A DNA stretch of 64,000 bases from Leucobacter chromiireducens subsp. solipictus. Its GTDB lineage: Bacteria > Actinomycetota > Actinomycetes > Actinomycetales > Microbacteriaceae. The position numbers were made by a program, and so were the translations under genes. Position 1 is the first letter of the stretch; each line of letters opens with the position of its first letter. The DNA is taken from contig NZ_QYAC01000002.1 in assembly GCF_016758195.1 (NCBI RefSeq), positions 479,200-543,199 on the forward strand. The letters run 5' to 3'. The notes under the pieces were generated by a model. The model saw nothing but the letters and a program-made list of their open reading frames with translations, was not told the origin of the DNA and made no database searches. Of the stretch, positions 29,283 to 38,383 are shown one piece after another.

Positions 29283-30197
29283 ATGGGAAACTCGGTGACC
29301 TTCAACGACAACGTGCGGATCGACACGAGCAAGGTATCGAAGCGTGGCGGCGGAGCGCGCCGCGGCGGCATGATCGCGGGCGGCGGGATCGGCGTCGCGC
29401 TTCTCCTTGCCCTGGGCTCGCAGCTCCTCGGGGTCAACCTGAACGTGTTCGCGCCCGCGCTGAACCAGGCGCTCGGATCCGGCACGGTCATCTCCGAACC
29501 CCAGCCCGGAACCGGATCGCTGGAGGGATGCGCCGCTGGCGCGGACGCGAACCGCGACGTGGAATGCCGCATGGCCGCGGCGAGCGACTCGCTCGACCGG
29601 TACTGGGCGACCCAGGTCGGCAATTATCGTGCCCCGGCGCCGGTGGTGCTGTTCACCGGGCAGACGCAGTCGGCGTGCGGGGCGGCGTCCTCGGCCACGG
29701 GGCCGTTCTATTGCCCGGGTGACGAGTCGATCTACGTGGATGTGTCGTTCTTCGATACCCTCACCCGCGACTACGGTGCCTCGGGCGGATCCCTCTCGCA
29801 GATGTATGTGCTCGCCCACGAGTGGGGCCATCACATCTCGAACCAGATCGGGACGCTGCAGAGCGTGGGGCGCGAGTCCGGCCCCACCTCGGGTTCGGTG
29901 CGCCTCGAACTCCAAGCGGATTGCTTCGCGGGCGCGTGGGTACAGAACGCCTCCAACGTCACCGACGATCAGGGGGTCCCGTTCCTGAAGCCCGTTACCC
30001 AGCAGGAGATCGCGGACGCCATGAGCGCGGCCGCGGCAGTGGGGGACGATCGGATTATGGAGTCCGCGGGCGTGCGGGTGAACCCGGAGCGCTTCACCCA
30101 CGGCACGGCGGAGCAGCGCCAGCGCTGGTTCCAGATCGGGTACCAGCAGGGTCCCACAGCGTGCGGCACCTTCGACGTGCCGGCCGCGCAGCTCTAG
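29283..30197 (+). CDS. Neutral zinc metallopeptidase (YpfJ family)
   Basis: A 304-residue protein with one N-terminal membrane helix (about residues 28-48) and an extracytoplasmic protease-like domain. The zinc motif is HEWGH at 179-183, in YVLAHEWGHHISNQIG, and a likely third ligand region is LELQADCFAGAW. The family is widespread but its substrates are unknown. Two cysteine pairs may form disulfides outside the cell. Its stop overlaps that of the convergent lysE-type gene (CTAG). Confidence 0.92.
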   Translation: MGNSVTFNDNVRIDTSKVSKRGGGARRGGMIAGGGIGVALLLALGSQLLGVNLNVFAPALNQALGSGTVISEPQPGTGSLEGCAAGADANRDVECRMAAASDSLDRYWATQVGNYRAPAPVVLFTGQTQSACGAASSATGPFYCPGDESIYVDVSFFDTLTRDYGASGGSLSQMYVLAHEWGHHISNQIGTLQSVGRESGPTSGSVRLELQADCFAGAWVQNASNVTDDQGVPFLKPVTQQEIADAMSAAAAVGDDRIMESAGVRVNPERFTHGTAEQRQRWFQIGYQQGPTACGTFDVPAAQL

Positions 30198-30835
30198 TCT
30201 CGGTGCCCGGTCAGGGCGAGTCCTCCGCCGAGGCCCACCATGAGCGCGCCACCGGCCGCGCGGGCCGCGATCATGCGGCGGGGGGAGCGGGCGAACCAGT
30301 GCTGCGCTGATCCGGCGAGCACCGCCCACGCGGCGTCACACACGAGTCCGATGGTCACGAAGATTGTGCCGAGCAGCATGATCTGGGCGGGCACCGCCCC
30401 CGCGCTCACTGACACGAACTGGGGCAGTACGGCGACGAGAAACACGATGGCTTTGGGATTAGTGACCCCCACCACGAAACCCTGCCGCAGCATGACGGCG
30501 GGGGAGATGCGGTGCGTCCCGACGGCCGCAGTGTTATCGGCGCCGTCGGCGCGGTGGCGGATCGCCTGCACGCCGAGAAAAATCAGGTACCCGGCACCCA
30601 GAATCTTGATGAGCGTGAACAGCAGGATCGACTGCGCGACGATCGCCCCGATCCCGAGTGCCACGGCGGCCACGAGCGGCAGCACGCCGAGGCCGTTGCC
30701 GAGCACGCTCATGAGCCCGCCACGCCGGCCGTAGCTCAGGGACCTGCCGATCACGAACAGCACGCTCGGGCCGGGGACCACGATGAGTGCGACGGACGCG
30801 ATGATGAACGCGGTCAGCGTTTCCGGTGCGGGCAT
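30194..30835 (-). CDS. LysE/RhtB family amino-acid exporter
   Basis: A 213-residue membrane exporter of the LysE/RhtB family with about six spans. The N-terminal block VPGPSVLFVIGRSLSYGRRGG and the middle block GVTNPKAIVFLVAVLPQF are family signatures. The substrate (an amino acid or derivative) is not predictable. I chose the ATG at 30835 for the typical start MPAPETLTAFI; the longer open frame upstream is not LysE-like. It follows the LysR-like gene by 34 bp on the same strand. Confidence 0.9.
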   Translation of the reverse strand: MPAPETLTAFIIASVALIVVPGPSVLFVIGRSLSYGRRGGLMSVLGNGLGVLPLVAAVALGIGAIVAQSILLFTLIKILGAGYLIFLGVQAIRHRADGADNTAAVGTHRISPAVMLRQGFVVGVTNPKAIVFLVAVLPQFVSVSAGAVPAQIMLLGTIFVTIGLVCDAAWAVLAGSAQHWFARSPRRMIAARAAGGALMVGLGGGLALTGHRD

Positions 30836-30869
30836 GGTGTCAGGGTACCCCCGCGGGGCGAGTCGGGAC

Positions 30870-31661
30870 CTAGCGGCGGCCGCGGTGCGGGGGCTTCTTA
30901 CGGGTCGCGGCAAGCTGGGCACCGCGCGAACCCGGCTTGGGGCCGGACTTGGTGCTCTTGGGCGTCTGCTTCGCGACGCGCTTGGCGGGCTTCGCGGCGG
31001 CCGTCTCGGCGTCGGTGCCGGACCGGGAGCTGCGCGCAGTGCGACCCCGGAGCACGCCGACGAGCTCCTGCACATCGGCGGCGTCTCGGCTGACATCCCA
31101 GGTGGCCCACACGGTGGTGCCGGGGAGCGCTTCCGCGTCGGAGAGTGCGAGCAGGGCGTGCTCGCGCTTGTCGCTGAGGTGGCGTGCGAGCATGGTGGGC
31201 AGGATGATTCCCCCCGCGCCCGTGGCTACGAGCTGGAGCGCCGCGCGCAGCGTGGTCGGCATCCAGCTCGGATCCGCCCACGGCTGCGGCGCGGGCCACG
31301 CGGCCGGGTGCTGAGGGTGATCGAGGAGGGTCACCGTCGCGAGCTCGGCCCGGGAGATCGTGTCCTGCTCCGCGAGCTCGTGATCCCGCGCAACAACCAG
31401 GCTGAGCCGTTCCGTGTAGAGCTGGATCGCGTGCCGGGTGCGCCCTGGCTCGGTGCTTCCCACGGGTAGCTCCCCGGGCAGCACCCGCTCCAGCGTCACC
31501 TCGGATTCGATGCGGTCGTTGCGGCCGTAGGCGATATTCACCGGCACCAGTTCGAGCGGCACCCCCGAGATCTGCTCCCAGCGCTCCGCCCACCGGGAGG
31601 GAGCCATGCCGCGTCCAAACGCGAGGCGCAGCGGGGCGGGAGACGGGGAGAGGTCGTTCAT
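30870..31661 (-). CDS. LysR-type substrate-binding domain protein without DNA-binding domain
   Basis: A 263-residue protein that matches the effector-binding half of LysR regulators (LRLAFGRGMAPSRWAERW near the start, GAGGIILPTMLARHL later) but has no helix-turn-helix. The last about 60 residues are a Lys/Arg-rich tail (PKSTKSGPKPGS), which could bind nucleic acid. I chose the ATG at 31661, which overlaps the stop of the alkyltransferase-like gene as ATGA, so the two are co-translated. Its role is unknown; it may sense a small molecule. Confidence 0.78.
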   Translation of the reverse strand: MNDLSPSPAPLRLAFGRGMAPSRWAERWEQISGVPLELVPVNIAYGRNDRIESEVTLERVLPGELPVGSTEPGRTRHAIQLYTERLSLVVARDHELAEQDTISRAELATVTLLDHPQHPAAWPAPQPWADPSWMPTTLRAALQLVATGAGGIILPTMLARHLSDKREHALLALSDAEALPGTTVWATWDVSRDAADVQELVGVLRGRTARSSRSGTDAETAAAKPAKRVAKQTPKSTKSGPKPGSRGAQLAATRKKPPHRGRR

Positions 31662-31993
31662 AGCGCCACTTTCGCGTAGATCTCGTGCGTGTACGGGAGG
31701 CGGGCGGCCGACAGGGCGATCCGGTAGTCGGGAGAGTCCGCGTGCCGGAGCGGGGTCCCCTCCTCCCGATACCGCGGGAGTGCGAGATTCGCGTGTCCCT
31801 GAGGCGGGTGCCCGCTGGCGGGGACCACCCGCCACCAGGCCACGGCGTGACCGAAGAGGGCCATCACTTGCCCCACCGCGCGGGGTGCGTTCGAACCGAT
31901 CGCGAGCGCCACGTCGCCGTAGGTCATGACTCGCCCCGCGGGGATTCGAGCGACGACGGCGAGCGTCGCGTCGATGAATTCGGGGCTGGGCAT
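31658..31993 (-). CDS. Alkyltransferase-like protein (MGMT family, no active-site Cys)
   Basis: A 111-residue DNA-binding protein of the MGMT C-terminal fold. It keeps the family blocks GRVMTYGDVALAIGS and PRAVGQVMA, then WWRVVPASG, where active methyltransferases have the PCHR cysteine motif later on. No cysteine is present at all, so it should act as an alkyltransferase-like (ATL) protein, which binds O6-alkylguanine and passes it to nucleotide excision repair. Its stop overlaps the start of the LysR-like gene. Confidence 0.88.
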   Translation of the reverse strand: MPSPEFIDATLAVVARIPAGRVMTYGDVALAIGSNAPRAVGQVMALFGHAVAWWRVVPASGHPPQGHANLALPRYREEGTPLRHADSPDYRIALSAARLPYTHEIYAKVAL

Positions 31994-32019
31994 GGCACTA
32001 GCCTATGGCGTGCACCCGG

Positions 32020-32742
32020 CTACGCGACCCCGGAAACTCCCAACAGTTTCCCGATCGTGAAGGTCGCCGCGACCGCGATCCCTCCGAAGGTGAGTTGCCG
32101 GATCGCGCCCGCGATCCAGCTGCGGCGGGTGATCCGCGCGGCGAGCCCACCCGCCAGCAGCAGGCCCAGGCCGCCGAAGGCGAGGCCCCAGCCCAGCGTG
32201 CCGAAACCAAAGATGAACGGCAAGATCGGGATGAGCGCCCCCACGCTGAAGGACAGCAGCGAGGAGATCGCCGCGATCCAGGGTGACGGGCGCTCGTCCT
32301 CGCTCATGCCCAGCTCGTGCGACAGGTGCACGCGCACGGCGTGATCCCCGCTCGTGTGCACCTCGCTGGCCGCGATGCGCGCCGTGTCCTGCTGCATGCC
32401 GAGCTTCTCGAACATCAGCGCGAGTTCGGCCTGCTCGCCTTGGGGGTTGCGGCGGTGCGCGTCCTGCTCGGTGCGGACCTCCGCGTCGAGCTGCTCGTTT
32501 GCGGTGCGCACGGAGGTGAACTCGCCGAGCGCCATCGATACGGCACCGGCGATGAGGCCGGAGACGCCGGTGATGGCGACCATGCCCGGGGAGGCTCCCG
32601 CGGCGGCGATGCCGGCGATGAGTCCGACGTTGGAGACGAGCCCGTCCATGGCCCCAAACACCGTCGCACGCAACCAGCCCGACGAGATATCTGCGTGCCG
32701 GTGGTCGTACTCATGTGGGTGTGCGATGTTGATCTCGCTCAT
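32020..32742 (-). CDS. VIT1/CCC1 family transporter
   Basis: A 240-residue membrane protein of the VIT1/CCC1 family, whose characterised members move iron or manganese across a membrane. The N-terminal block HADISSGWLRATVFGAMDGL and the helix SGLIAGAVSMALGEF are family hallmarks. The cytoplasmic stretch between the spans is rich in Glu, Gln and His. I chose the ATG at 32742, behind GAGAGGGAAG. The metal is not predictable. About 230 bp of gene-free sequence separates it from the ABC-F gene. Confidence 0.88.
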   Translation of the reverse strand: MSEINIAHPHEYDHRHADISSGWLRATVFGAMDGLVSNVGLIAGIAAAGASPGMVAITGVSGLIAGAVSMALGEFTSVRTANEQLDAEVRTEQDAHRRNPQGEQAELALMFEKLGMQQDTARIAASEVHTSGDHAVRVHLSHELGMSEDERPSPWIAAISSLLSFSVGALIPILPFIFGFGTLGWGLAFGGLGLLLAGGLAARITRRSWIAGAIRQLTFGGIAVAATFTIGKLLGVSGVA

Positions 32743-32969
32743 CTGTCTTCCCTCTCGCAACCCGCGTAATGCCGCGCGTAAACAGCCACCGTAGCAAGCT
32801 TTGACGGGGAGGGAGAACCGCGCTCGGGGCTTCGAAATGACACGATCTCGCGCTTCGCTCACGCCTTCCACACGGCTTCGGGGAGACGCGAATCCGTGCT
32901 TCGGCAACACGCCGAGAACAGGTTCGACATCTCGAACACGCCCCGACCGTCGTGGCGCTGGGCCCCCGC

Positions 32970-34778
32970 TCACTCCGGGGCGGCGAGTCGTACGACGTCA
33001 CCCCGCCAGCGTTCGCGCAGCCACCGGTCGTGGGTCGCGATGATCAGCGCGCCGGGGAACCGAACGAGCGCCTCTTCGAGTTCCTCGACGAGTGTGAGCG
33101 AGAGGTGATTGCTGGGCTCATCAAGCAGCAGGATCTCCGGGGGATCGGCGACGAGGAGGGCGAGCGCGAGACGCCGGCGCTGCCCCACACTCAATACCCC
33201 GACCGGTCGATCGAGATCGCGAGCGGCGAGGAGCCCGCTCGTCCCGAGCGGATGGCGCGCCGCGCGCTCAGATCCCAGCGCGTCCTCGTAGGCTTGCTCC
33301 GCCGTGCGCTCGGGGCGCGGGAAGGTGACCTCCTGCGGGAGGTAGCCCAGCGTGGCGCACCGGCTCGTGCTGCCGGTGTCGGGTTCGAGCGCGCCGGCGA
33401 GGGCTGCGAGCAGCGTGGACTTGCCCGCGCCGTTCGGGCCCGAAACGAGGAGCCGTCCACCCCTGGGGATCGTGAGCGAGACGGGCGCGAGTCTCCCGGT
33501 GACGCCGACCGCCGTGGCCGTCAGTGCGGGGGTCTGGTCGTGGGATTCCGCGGCCTGCTCGCGGGTGCCGGTCTCGGCGTGTCGGTCGAGCTCACTTGAG
33601 AACCCAGCGAAGCGGAGTGGCTCGGGGGGGCGCCGCACCCGTTCGCGCTCGAGGGTCTCCTCGCGCACGCGCGCATTTCGTGCACGGCGGGACGTTACCC
33701 GGGCGTCCTTGTCCGCATAGAACTTTCGGGTGATCCGGCTTTCCGATTTCGATTCCTGCTTGCGGTTCACCTCGTGTGCGCCGACCGCGATCTCGTGGCG
33801 CAGCGCCGCAAGTTCGGTGCTCTCGGCCGCATAGCGCGCCCGCCATCGTGCGAGTTCCGCGCGTCGCTCGGCCCGGGCTGCGGAGTAGCCGACGCCCCAC
33901 ATGCGCGCGCCGAACCCCGCCCCGGGATCGTCGGTGCCGGAGTCGCTGTCCGGATCCTGCGCCGCGTCGGCGAGCTCGCGCGCTGGGAGGGGCAGCGGAT
34001 CCAGATCGAGGATCCGGGTGGTGACTGCATCGAGCAATGTGCGGTCGTGGCTCGCGACGACGACGATGCCGGGCCACTCGAGGAGCACGCGTTCGAGGTA
34101 GCGGGCGGAGGCGTCGTCGAGGTGGTTTGAGGGTTCGTCGAGGAGGAGTGTCTGCGGTGCGGTGAGCAGCAGCGCGGCGAGCGAGAGCCGGAGTCGTTGG
34201 CCGCCGGAGAGCTGGCCGATCGGGCGCTGCGCAGAGATCCCGCCCAGGCCGAGTCCAGCGAGCACGTCGCCGCGGTGCGCATTCGCGGTCCACGCACCCG
34301 TGCGCTCGGCGGTGTCGAGCGCCTCGGCGTAGGCATCCGCCACCGCCGGATCGCTCGGAGCTTCTGCGAGGGCCGCGCCGAGCCGATCCAGCGCTGCCAG
34401 CGCGGTGCGTGCTCCCGCCTGGGCGTCGTCGAGCACCCGGAAGAGCGGTGTGTCCTCGGCGTAGGGGAGTTCCTGGGCGAGGAGACTCACCGACCCCGGC
34501 AGGTGCACCGCGCCGTGGCTCGGGGCGAGGTCGCCCGCGAGAATGCGGAGCAACGTGGATTTCCCGGTCCCGTTCTCCCCGATGAGCCCGATGCGATCGC
34601 CGGGCTTTGCGGTGAACGAAATACTGCTGAGCACCCGCCGATCCGGGTACGAGTACGAGACGCCGTCGACGCTGAGGTGCGCCGCCGGGGTCCCCTGTCC
34701 GCCCGGCGCTGCGGCGTGCGATACGGCGCGGTCGGCACCGCTGAGGCTGGGGGAAGACGTGTGAGATGATGCGGGCAT
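32970..34778 (-). CDS. ABC-F family ATPase (ribosome-associated)
   Basis: A soluble double ATPase of 602 residues with no membrane spans. ABC domain 1 has GENGTGKST (67-75), LSGGQRLRLSLA and LLLDEPSNHLDD. A charged linker with many Arg follows (about residues 270-390), then ABC domain 2 with GPNGAGKST, LSVGQRRRLALA and LLLDEPSNHLS. ABC-F proteins act on the ribosome, some as antibiotic-protection factors; which type this is cannot be told. I chose the ATG at 34778 (AAAGGCGG upstream). The open frame runs back to 34895. Confidence 0.9.
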   Translation of the reverse strand: MPASSHTSSPSLSGADRAVSHAAAPGGQGTPAAHLSVDGVSYSYPDRRVLSSISFTAKPGDRIGLIGENGTGKSTLLRILAGDLAPSHGAVHLPGSVSLLAQELPYAEDTPLFRVLDDAQAGARTALAALDRLGAALAEAPSDPAVADAYAEALDTAERTGAWTANAHRGDVLAGLGLGGISAQRPIGQLSGGQRLRLSLAALLLTAPQTLLLDEPSNHLDDASARYLERVLLEWPGIVVVASHDRTLLDAVTTRILDLDPLPLPARELADAAQDPDSDSGTDDPGAGFGARMWGVGYSAARAERRAELARWRARYAAESTELAALRHEIAVGAHEVNRKQESKSESRITRKFYADKDARVTSRRARNARVREETLERERVRRPPEPLRFAGFSSELDRHAETGTREQAAESHDQTPALTATAVGVTGRLAPVSLTIPRGGRLLVSGPNGAGKSTLLAALAGALEPDTGSTSRCATLGYLPQEVTFPRPERTAEQAYEDALGSERAARHPLGTSGLLAARDLDRPVGVLSVGQRRRLALALLVADPPEILLLDEPSNHLSLTLVEELEEALVRFPGALIIATHDRWLRERWRGDVVRLAAPE

Positions 34779-35035
34779 GCGAGCCGCCTTTCGAACCGAA
34801 CAGGAGTTCCGCGGGGCTGTGAACGAACGAAAAGCCTGCCACCGGCGGCACCGCAAGGTAGCCTGATCCGGGAGAGCGACGTTCGGGCGCCTCATGCGCG
34901 AAACGTGTGCCGTGTTAGTTCTTCACAGTCTCGAGTGTACGTGGTCCGACCCGTGATCGCGCAACCCCACCTATTCACCTCACATCGCAGCCGCGTCAAC
35001 CCGAACTCGTTGACCGCCGTACGAAGGACACCAAC
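34779..35035. other. Divergent promoter region of the ABC-F and SRPBCC genes
   Basis: 257 bp of gene-free sequence between divergent starts. It should hold both promoters. The minus-strand leader of the ABC-F gene includes a near-palindrome, TGCCGCCGGTGGCA, followed by GGCTTTT. That is too small to call an attenuator, though many ABC-F resistance genes have one. Confidence 0.4.
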
Positions 35036-35542
35036 ATGATGACGGACATTAGCGGACGACTCGTCACGTCGCGACAGGGAGTGGACCTGGTGCTCGCTCG
35101 GTCTCTGGCGCTCCCGATTTCTGAAGCCTGGGCCTACCTGACGTATCCGGCACTGACCGAGCAGTGGTTCGGTCCGTGGGAGGGAGATGGGCGTCGCGGC
35201 GGCGGCGTGCGGATCCGAATGCGCTTTGAGGAGAACGGCCCGGCGGTGCGCGCCCAGATCGTCGCCTGCAACGCGCCGAACCATTTGGCGCTCAACACCG
35301 TCGACGAATACGGCAGTTGGAAGCTTGAACTGCACCTTGAGGAAGACGGTGCGGAGGACACCCTGCTGCGCTTTGTCCACCACCTTGATGCCGACTCCGA
35401 CGTGGGGGACATCGGCCCCGGCTGGGAGTACTACCTGGACCTCCTGGTTGCCGCGACCGAGGGGACGGAAAGCGCTGAGTTCGATCAGTACTATCCCGCA
35501 CTCCGGGAGCCGTACCTCGCCCTCCGGCCCGGCACCGAATAG
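35036..35542 (+). CDS. SRPBCC/AHSA1-domain protein
   Basis: A 168-residue START-like protein. The block EAWAYLTYPALTEQWFGPWEGD near the N-terminus and YLDLLVAATEG near the C-terminus fit the AHSA1 family, which binds hydrophobic ligands or co-chaperone partners. Two ATGs occur in a row (35036, 35039), behind AAGGA. Its ligand is unknown. It stands alone, divergent from the ABC-F gene. Confidence 0.87.
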   Translation: MMTDISGRLVTSRQGVDLVLARSLALPISEAWAYLTYPALTEQWFGPWEGDGRRGGGVRIRMRFEENGPAVRAQIVACNAPNHLALNTVDEYGSWKLELHLEEDGAEDTLLRFVHHLDADSDVGDIGPGWEYYLDLLVAATEGTESAEFDQYYPALREPYLALRPGTE

Positions 35543-35620
35543 CTGGGGGCTCGGGCGGTCGCGCGGGTACCCCCGGGGCGTATTTTCCGCCGCCTCCGCG
35601 TGTCGCGCGCCTTTCTTCTT

Positions 35621-35639
35621 TTAGGGAAGCCTTACCTCG
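35621..35639 (+). promoter_or_regulatory. DtxR/IdeR-like iron box
   Basis: TTAGGGAAGCCTTACCTCG matches 14 of 19 bases of the DtxR/IdeR consensus (TTAGGTTAGSCTAACCTAA), with both half-sites recognisable. It lies about 80-100 bp upstream of the HtaA-like gene. Placement and the haem-linked family downstream support iron-repressed expression; this is an inference from the motif. Confidence 0.7.
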
Positions 35640-35719
35640 ATATGATGATCCCCGAATGCGGTGATGGGCCGCCCGAATACTGAGCCGACGCGAACGCGTG
35701 GGGAAAGCACACAGGGGAC

Positions 35720-38053
35720 ATGAACACACGGTGGGGGGCCGGCCTGCGTGCCGGAATACGCGTGGCTGCGCTCGCAGCAGTGATGATGGGGCTGAGCGCC
35801 CCCAGCCCGGCGGGAGCGACCGACGGGCAGACTGCGCCAGACAGCTATTCCGACGTGCGCCTCGAGTGGGGCGTCAACGAGGTGTACCAGTCGCCCAGCC
35901 CGGGCGGCACCGGGTGCTCCTTCTTCTCGGCGGGCACGCAGCTGGACTTTGCCGCGGAGGCCGGGGACGTACGAATCGTGAAGCGTGCTCCCGACGGAAC
36001 CTCGGTTCCCGTAACGAAGAACAGTATCTGCCTCGGCGAAACCGGGACGGAACTGGGCCAACGCATGCAGTTCAACGGGGGCGTCGGGCAGATCGACCCG
36101 GACACCGGGGCGGGCACCCTGCGGTGGGCCGGAGCCGCCAGCGCGAACGGGTACGGCGGGATGGTGCCGTGGTGGATCCAAGACCCGACGCTGACGTTTG
36201 CGGGAGACGGTACGGCCGTGCTCACCGCGACGGCCGGCGGGTGGGCCTCCTCGCTGGAGAACCCCACGGAGAAAACCCCGCTCACCCCGCGGGCGGTGAC
36301 CGTTGCGACGTTCTCGAATGTGGAAGTCGGCACCGAAACTCTGCGACTCACGCCCGACTACGCCGGAGTTGACTACTTCAAGCTCACCGATCCCAGCGAT
36401 CCCGCGTCGCCCCGGGTGTCCGCATCGTCGGTCACCAAGACGAACCCCGCGTGGGGCTCCTGGCCGGAGAGCTTCGTCGATTTCCACTACGAAACGGGAC
36501 TCGAAAGCTACTGGCATTCTTCCGGGAGCGGCGGCGACGGCGCGAAGCCGGGAACGCCGCTCGTGATTGATCTGGGGGAAAAGGACGAGCCAGTAGCGAT
36601 TCCCCAGGTGATGCAGCACGTCGAGATTGACCGGCCGCGCCCGCTCATCGTGGGCCACCCGGTGACGTTCTCCGCCGTGATCGATGGAGCGGACACCGTG
36701 ACCTGGGAGATCGCCCCTGAGCCTGAGGGGCCGTGGACGGTCATCGAGGGTCAGACAACCCAGACCTGGTCCGTGGATTCGGTCACGGCCGAGCAATTCA
36801 ACGACCGATTCGTTCGAATGTCGGGAACGAACTCAGCCGGAACCGTCGCCGCGGGCTCCCTGTACGTCCGTACCGTGCCGTTCCAGGAACTCGCGATCAC
36901 GGCCGAGCCGATGCCGGTGCACACGACCGTGGGGAACAAGCCCGTGTTCTCGTTCACCGCAGAGGGGTCGCCCCCCGCGACGACCTTCACGGTGGAGCAG
37001 AGCCGGGACCGCGGGAAGAGCTGGCAGACGGTCGAGGGGACGAGCTACCGGAAGGCGCAACAGGGACGCCTGGATCAGCTCACGCTGCCGGCTGCGACCG
37101 CCGCAGACAACGGGACCGTGTTGCGTGGCGTTGCGACCACCGGAAGGATTCCCGGTGTCGCCGAGAAGGGCTTCACGGTGAGAACCGAAGCGGTGCCCTA
37201 CGCCGTTGCCGATCGGGGCAACAGCCCGCAGGTCAGCGCGTGGAAGCTCCCGGGCTTCAGCGAAGAAAACGGCGGCGCGATCGCCGTCTCGGGGGCCGGG
37301 TTCACGATTCCCGACTCGGAGCAGGGCGGAAGCTACGCCCTTGATGTCGCGCTGTTCTCCGAAGAGGAGTGGGTACCTGGCCAGGGAGGGGACCCGCGGT
37401 GGGTGAGCACCTCCGAGGATTCACGGTACGGGCAGTATTACCAGGCGTACATGAACTACTTCGGTGGTGGGTTTGAAACCGTGATCCAGGTCCCCGCGGG
37501 GGCGTTGGCCGAGGGCACTTCTTACGGAGTGGGGACGCTGCTCCGGCACACCGCGAACCGGGTCGTCACCTATGAGAATCGATCGATGGACACGTTCGCC
37601 GCGGTCGCAGAACCCGTCTCGGTGGAACTCGTCGAGCCTGAGCCGGGAACAGATCCGGGTACGGACCCCAGCACCGATCCGGGTACGGAACCCGGGACCG
37701 ATCCCGCGACCGACCCCGGCACCGATCCGACGACGGACCCGGGCACCGATCCCGCGACCGACCCCGGTACCGGTGCCGATCCCGCCACGGACCCTGGTAC
37801 CGGTACCGGTACCGATCCGGCCACGGACCCGGGCACCGATCCGGCGACCGATCCCCGCACCGATCCGGGCACCGTAACCGATGGGTCGTCTCAGGCTCGG
37901 ACCGGATCCGGCCCCGGCGAGGGGTCACCCGAACTGGCGAAGACCGGCGCGGACGCTTCGGGCGCGCTCCTGATCGGAGGAATCCTGCTCGTGATGCTCG
38001 GCGCGGGCGCGGCCCTGTTGCGTCGTCGCAGAGCGCACATGGCGTCGAAGTAA
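35720..38053 (+). CDS. HtaA-like cell-surface protein with LAKTG anchor
   Basis: A 777-residue secreted protein. A signal peptide (about residues 1-33) is followed by a domain starting LEWGVNEVY, with FNGGVGQIDPDTGAGTLRWA and GMVPWWIQDPTLTFAG. That pattern matches HtaA modules, which bind haem in corynebacteria. Ig-like middle domains, a spacer of about 85 residues made of PGTDPATD repeats and the sortase signal LAKTG (739-743), a helix and RRRRAHMASK follow. The ATG has AGGGGA 7 bases upstream. A DtxR-like box lies upstream. No haem ABC transporter is in the window. Confidence 0.8.
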   Translation: MNTRWGAGLRAGIRVAALAAVMMGLSAPSPAGATDGQTAPDSYSDVRLEWGVNEVYQSPSPGGTGCSFFSAGTQLDFAAEAGDVRIVKRAPDGTSVPVTKNSICLGETGTELGQRMQFNGGVGQIDPDTGAGTLRWAGAASANGYGGMVPWWIQDPTLTFAGDGTAVLTATAGGWASSLENPTEKTPLTPRAVTVATFSNVEVGTETLRLTPDYAGVDYFKLTDPSDPASPRVSASSVTKTNPAWGSWPESFVDFHYETGLESYWHSSGSGGDGAKPGTPLVIDLGEKDEPVAIPQVMQHVEIDRPRPLIVGHPVTFSAVIDGADTVTWEIAPEPEGPWTVIEGQTTQTWSVDSVTAEQFNDRFVRMSGTNSAGTVAAGSLYVRTVPFQELAITAEPMPVHTTVGNKPVFSFTAEGSPPATTFTVEQSRDRGKSWQTVEGTSYRKAQQGRLDQLTLPAATAADNGTVLRGVATTGRIPGVAEKGFTVRTEAVPYAVADRGNSPQVSAWKLPGFSEENGGAIAVSGAGFTIPDSEQGGSYALDVALFSEEEWVPGQGGDPRWVSTSEDSRYGQYYQAYMNYFGGGFETVIQVPAGALAEGTSYGVGTLLRHTANRVVTYENRSMDTFAAVAEPVSVELVEPEPGTDPGTDPSTDPGTEPGTDPATDPGTDPTTDPGTDPATDPGTGADPATDPGTGTGTDPATDPGTDPATDPRTDPGTVTDGSSQARTGSGPGEGSPELAKTGADASGALLIGGILLVMLGAGAALLRRRRAHMASK
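37640..37875 (+). repeat. Low-complexity PGTD/PATD-coding repeat
   Basis: About 235 bp of short, imperfect in-frame units of the type accgatcccgcg / accgaccccggc encode alternating PGTD and PATD. This is a wall-spanning spacer in the HtaA-like protein and is likely to vary in copy number between strains. Confidence 0.85.
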
Positions 38054-38101
38054 GGGCGCACGCCCCGGGAGCGGAGCCTCCCACCGCGGCGCGGGACGGA
38101 T

Positions 38102-38383
38102 CTACGTGGCTCCTCCAGCGGCGAAGATATCTTGTGAGATCCGATCCAGCTGCACCCGCAACTGTTCAAGCTCGTTCTTGGCGGTGTCCAAGGCGGATTT
38201 CGTGTCGGGCCAGACGGAACCGCGGAACTGGGCCGCCAACGGCCCGTCCCACACGTTTGCATCCGACAGGATCCGTCCCTGAGCATCCAGGCGACTGATT
38301 TGTTCGGTGAAGCCACCGCCGATGATGGACTGTATCTGACGTATGGCGGAACGTGCCTCGTCGGTCGTGAGGACTCGTGACAT
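38102..38383 (-). CDS. WXG100-like (Esx-type) protein
   Basis: A 93-residue, mostly helical protein with the WxG-like turn in NVWDGPLAAQF at about residues 44-54, flanked by two helices. Size and layout fit Esx/WXG100 proteins, the small dimeric substrates of type VII secretion. A clear C-terminal YxxxD/E signal is missing, which lowers confidence. I chose the ATG at 38383 (MSRVLTTDEARSAIRQ). It is divergent from the FHA-FtsK ATPase gene across 284 bp, which supports the secretion link. Confidence 0.7.
   Translation of the reverse strand: MSRVLTTDEARSAIRQIQSIIGGGFTEQISRLDAQGRILSDANVWDGPLAAQFRGSVWPDTKSALDTAKNELEQLRVQLDRISQDIFAAGGAT

Noticed and set aside
26784..30329. A 1,181-codon minus-strand frame across the surface-protein gene and metallopeptidase
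   Set aside because: It spans two real genes on the plus strand and repeats simply because the 252-bp units repeat.
34779..34895. Attenuator or leader peptide of the ABC-F gene
   Set aside because: The in-frame upstream codons are open, but the only inverted repeat is a short palindrome without a loop, so attenuation is not supported.
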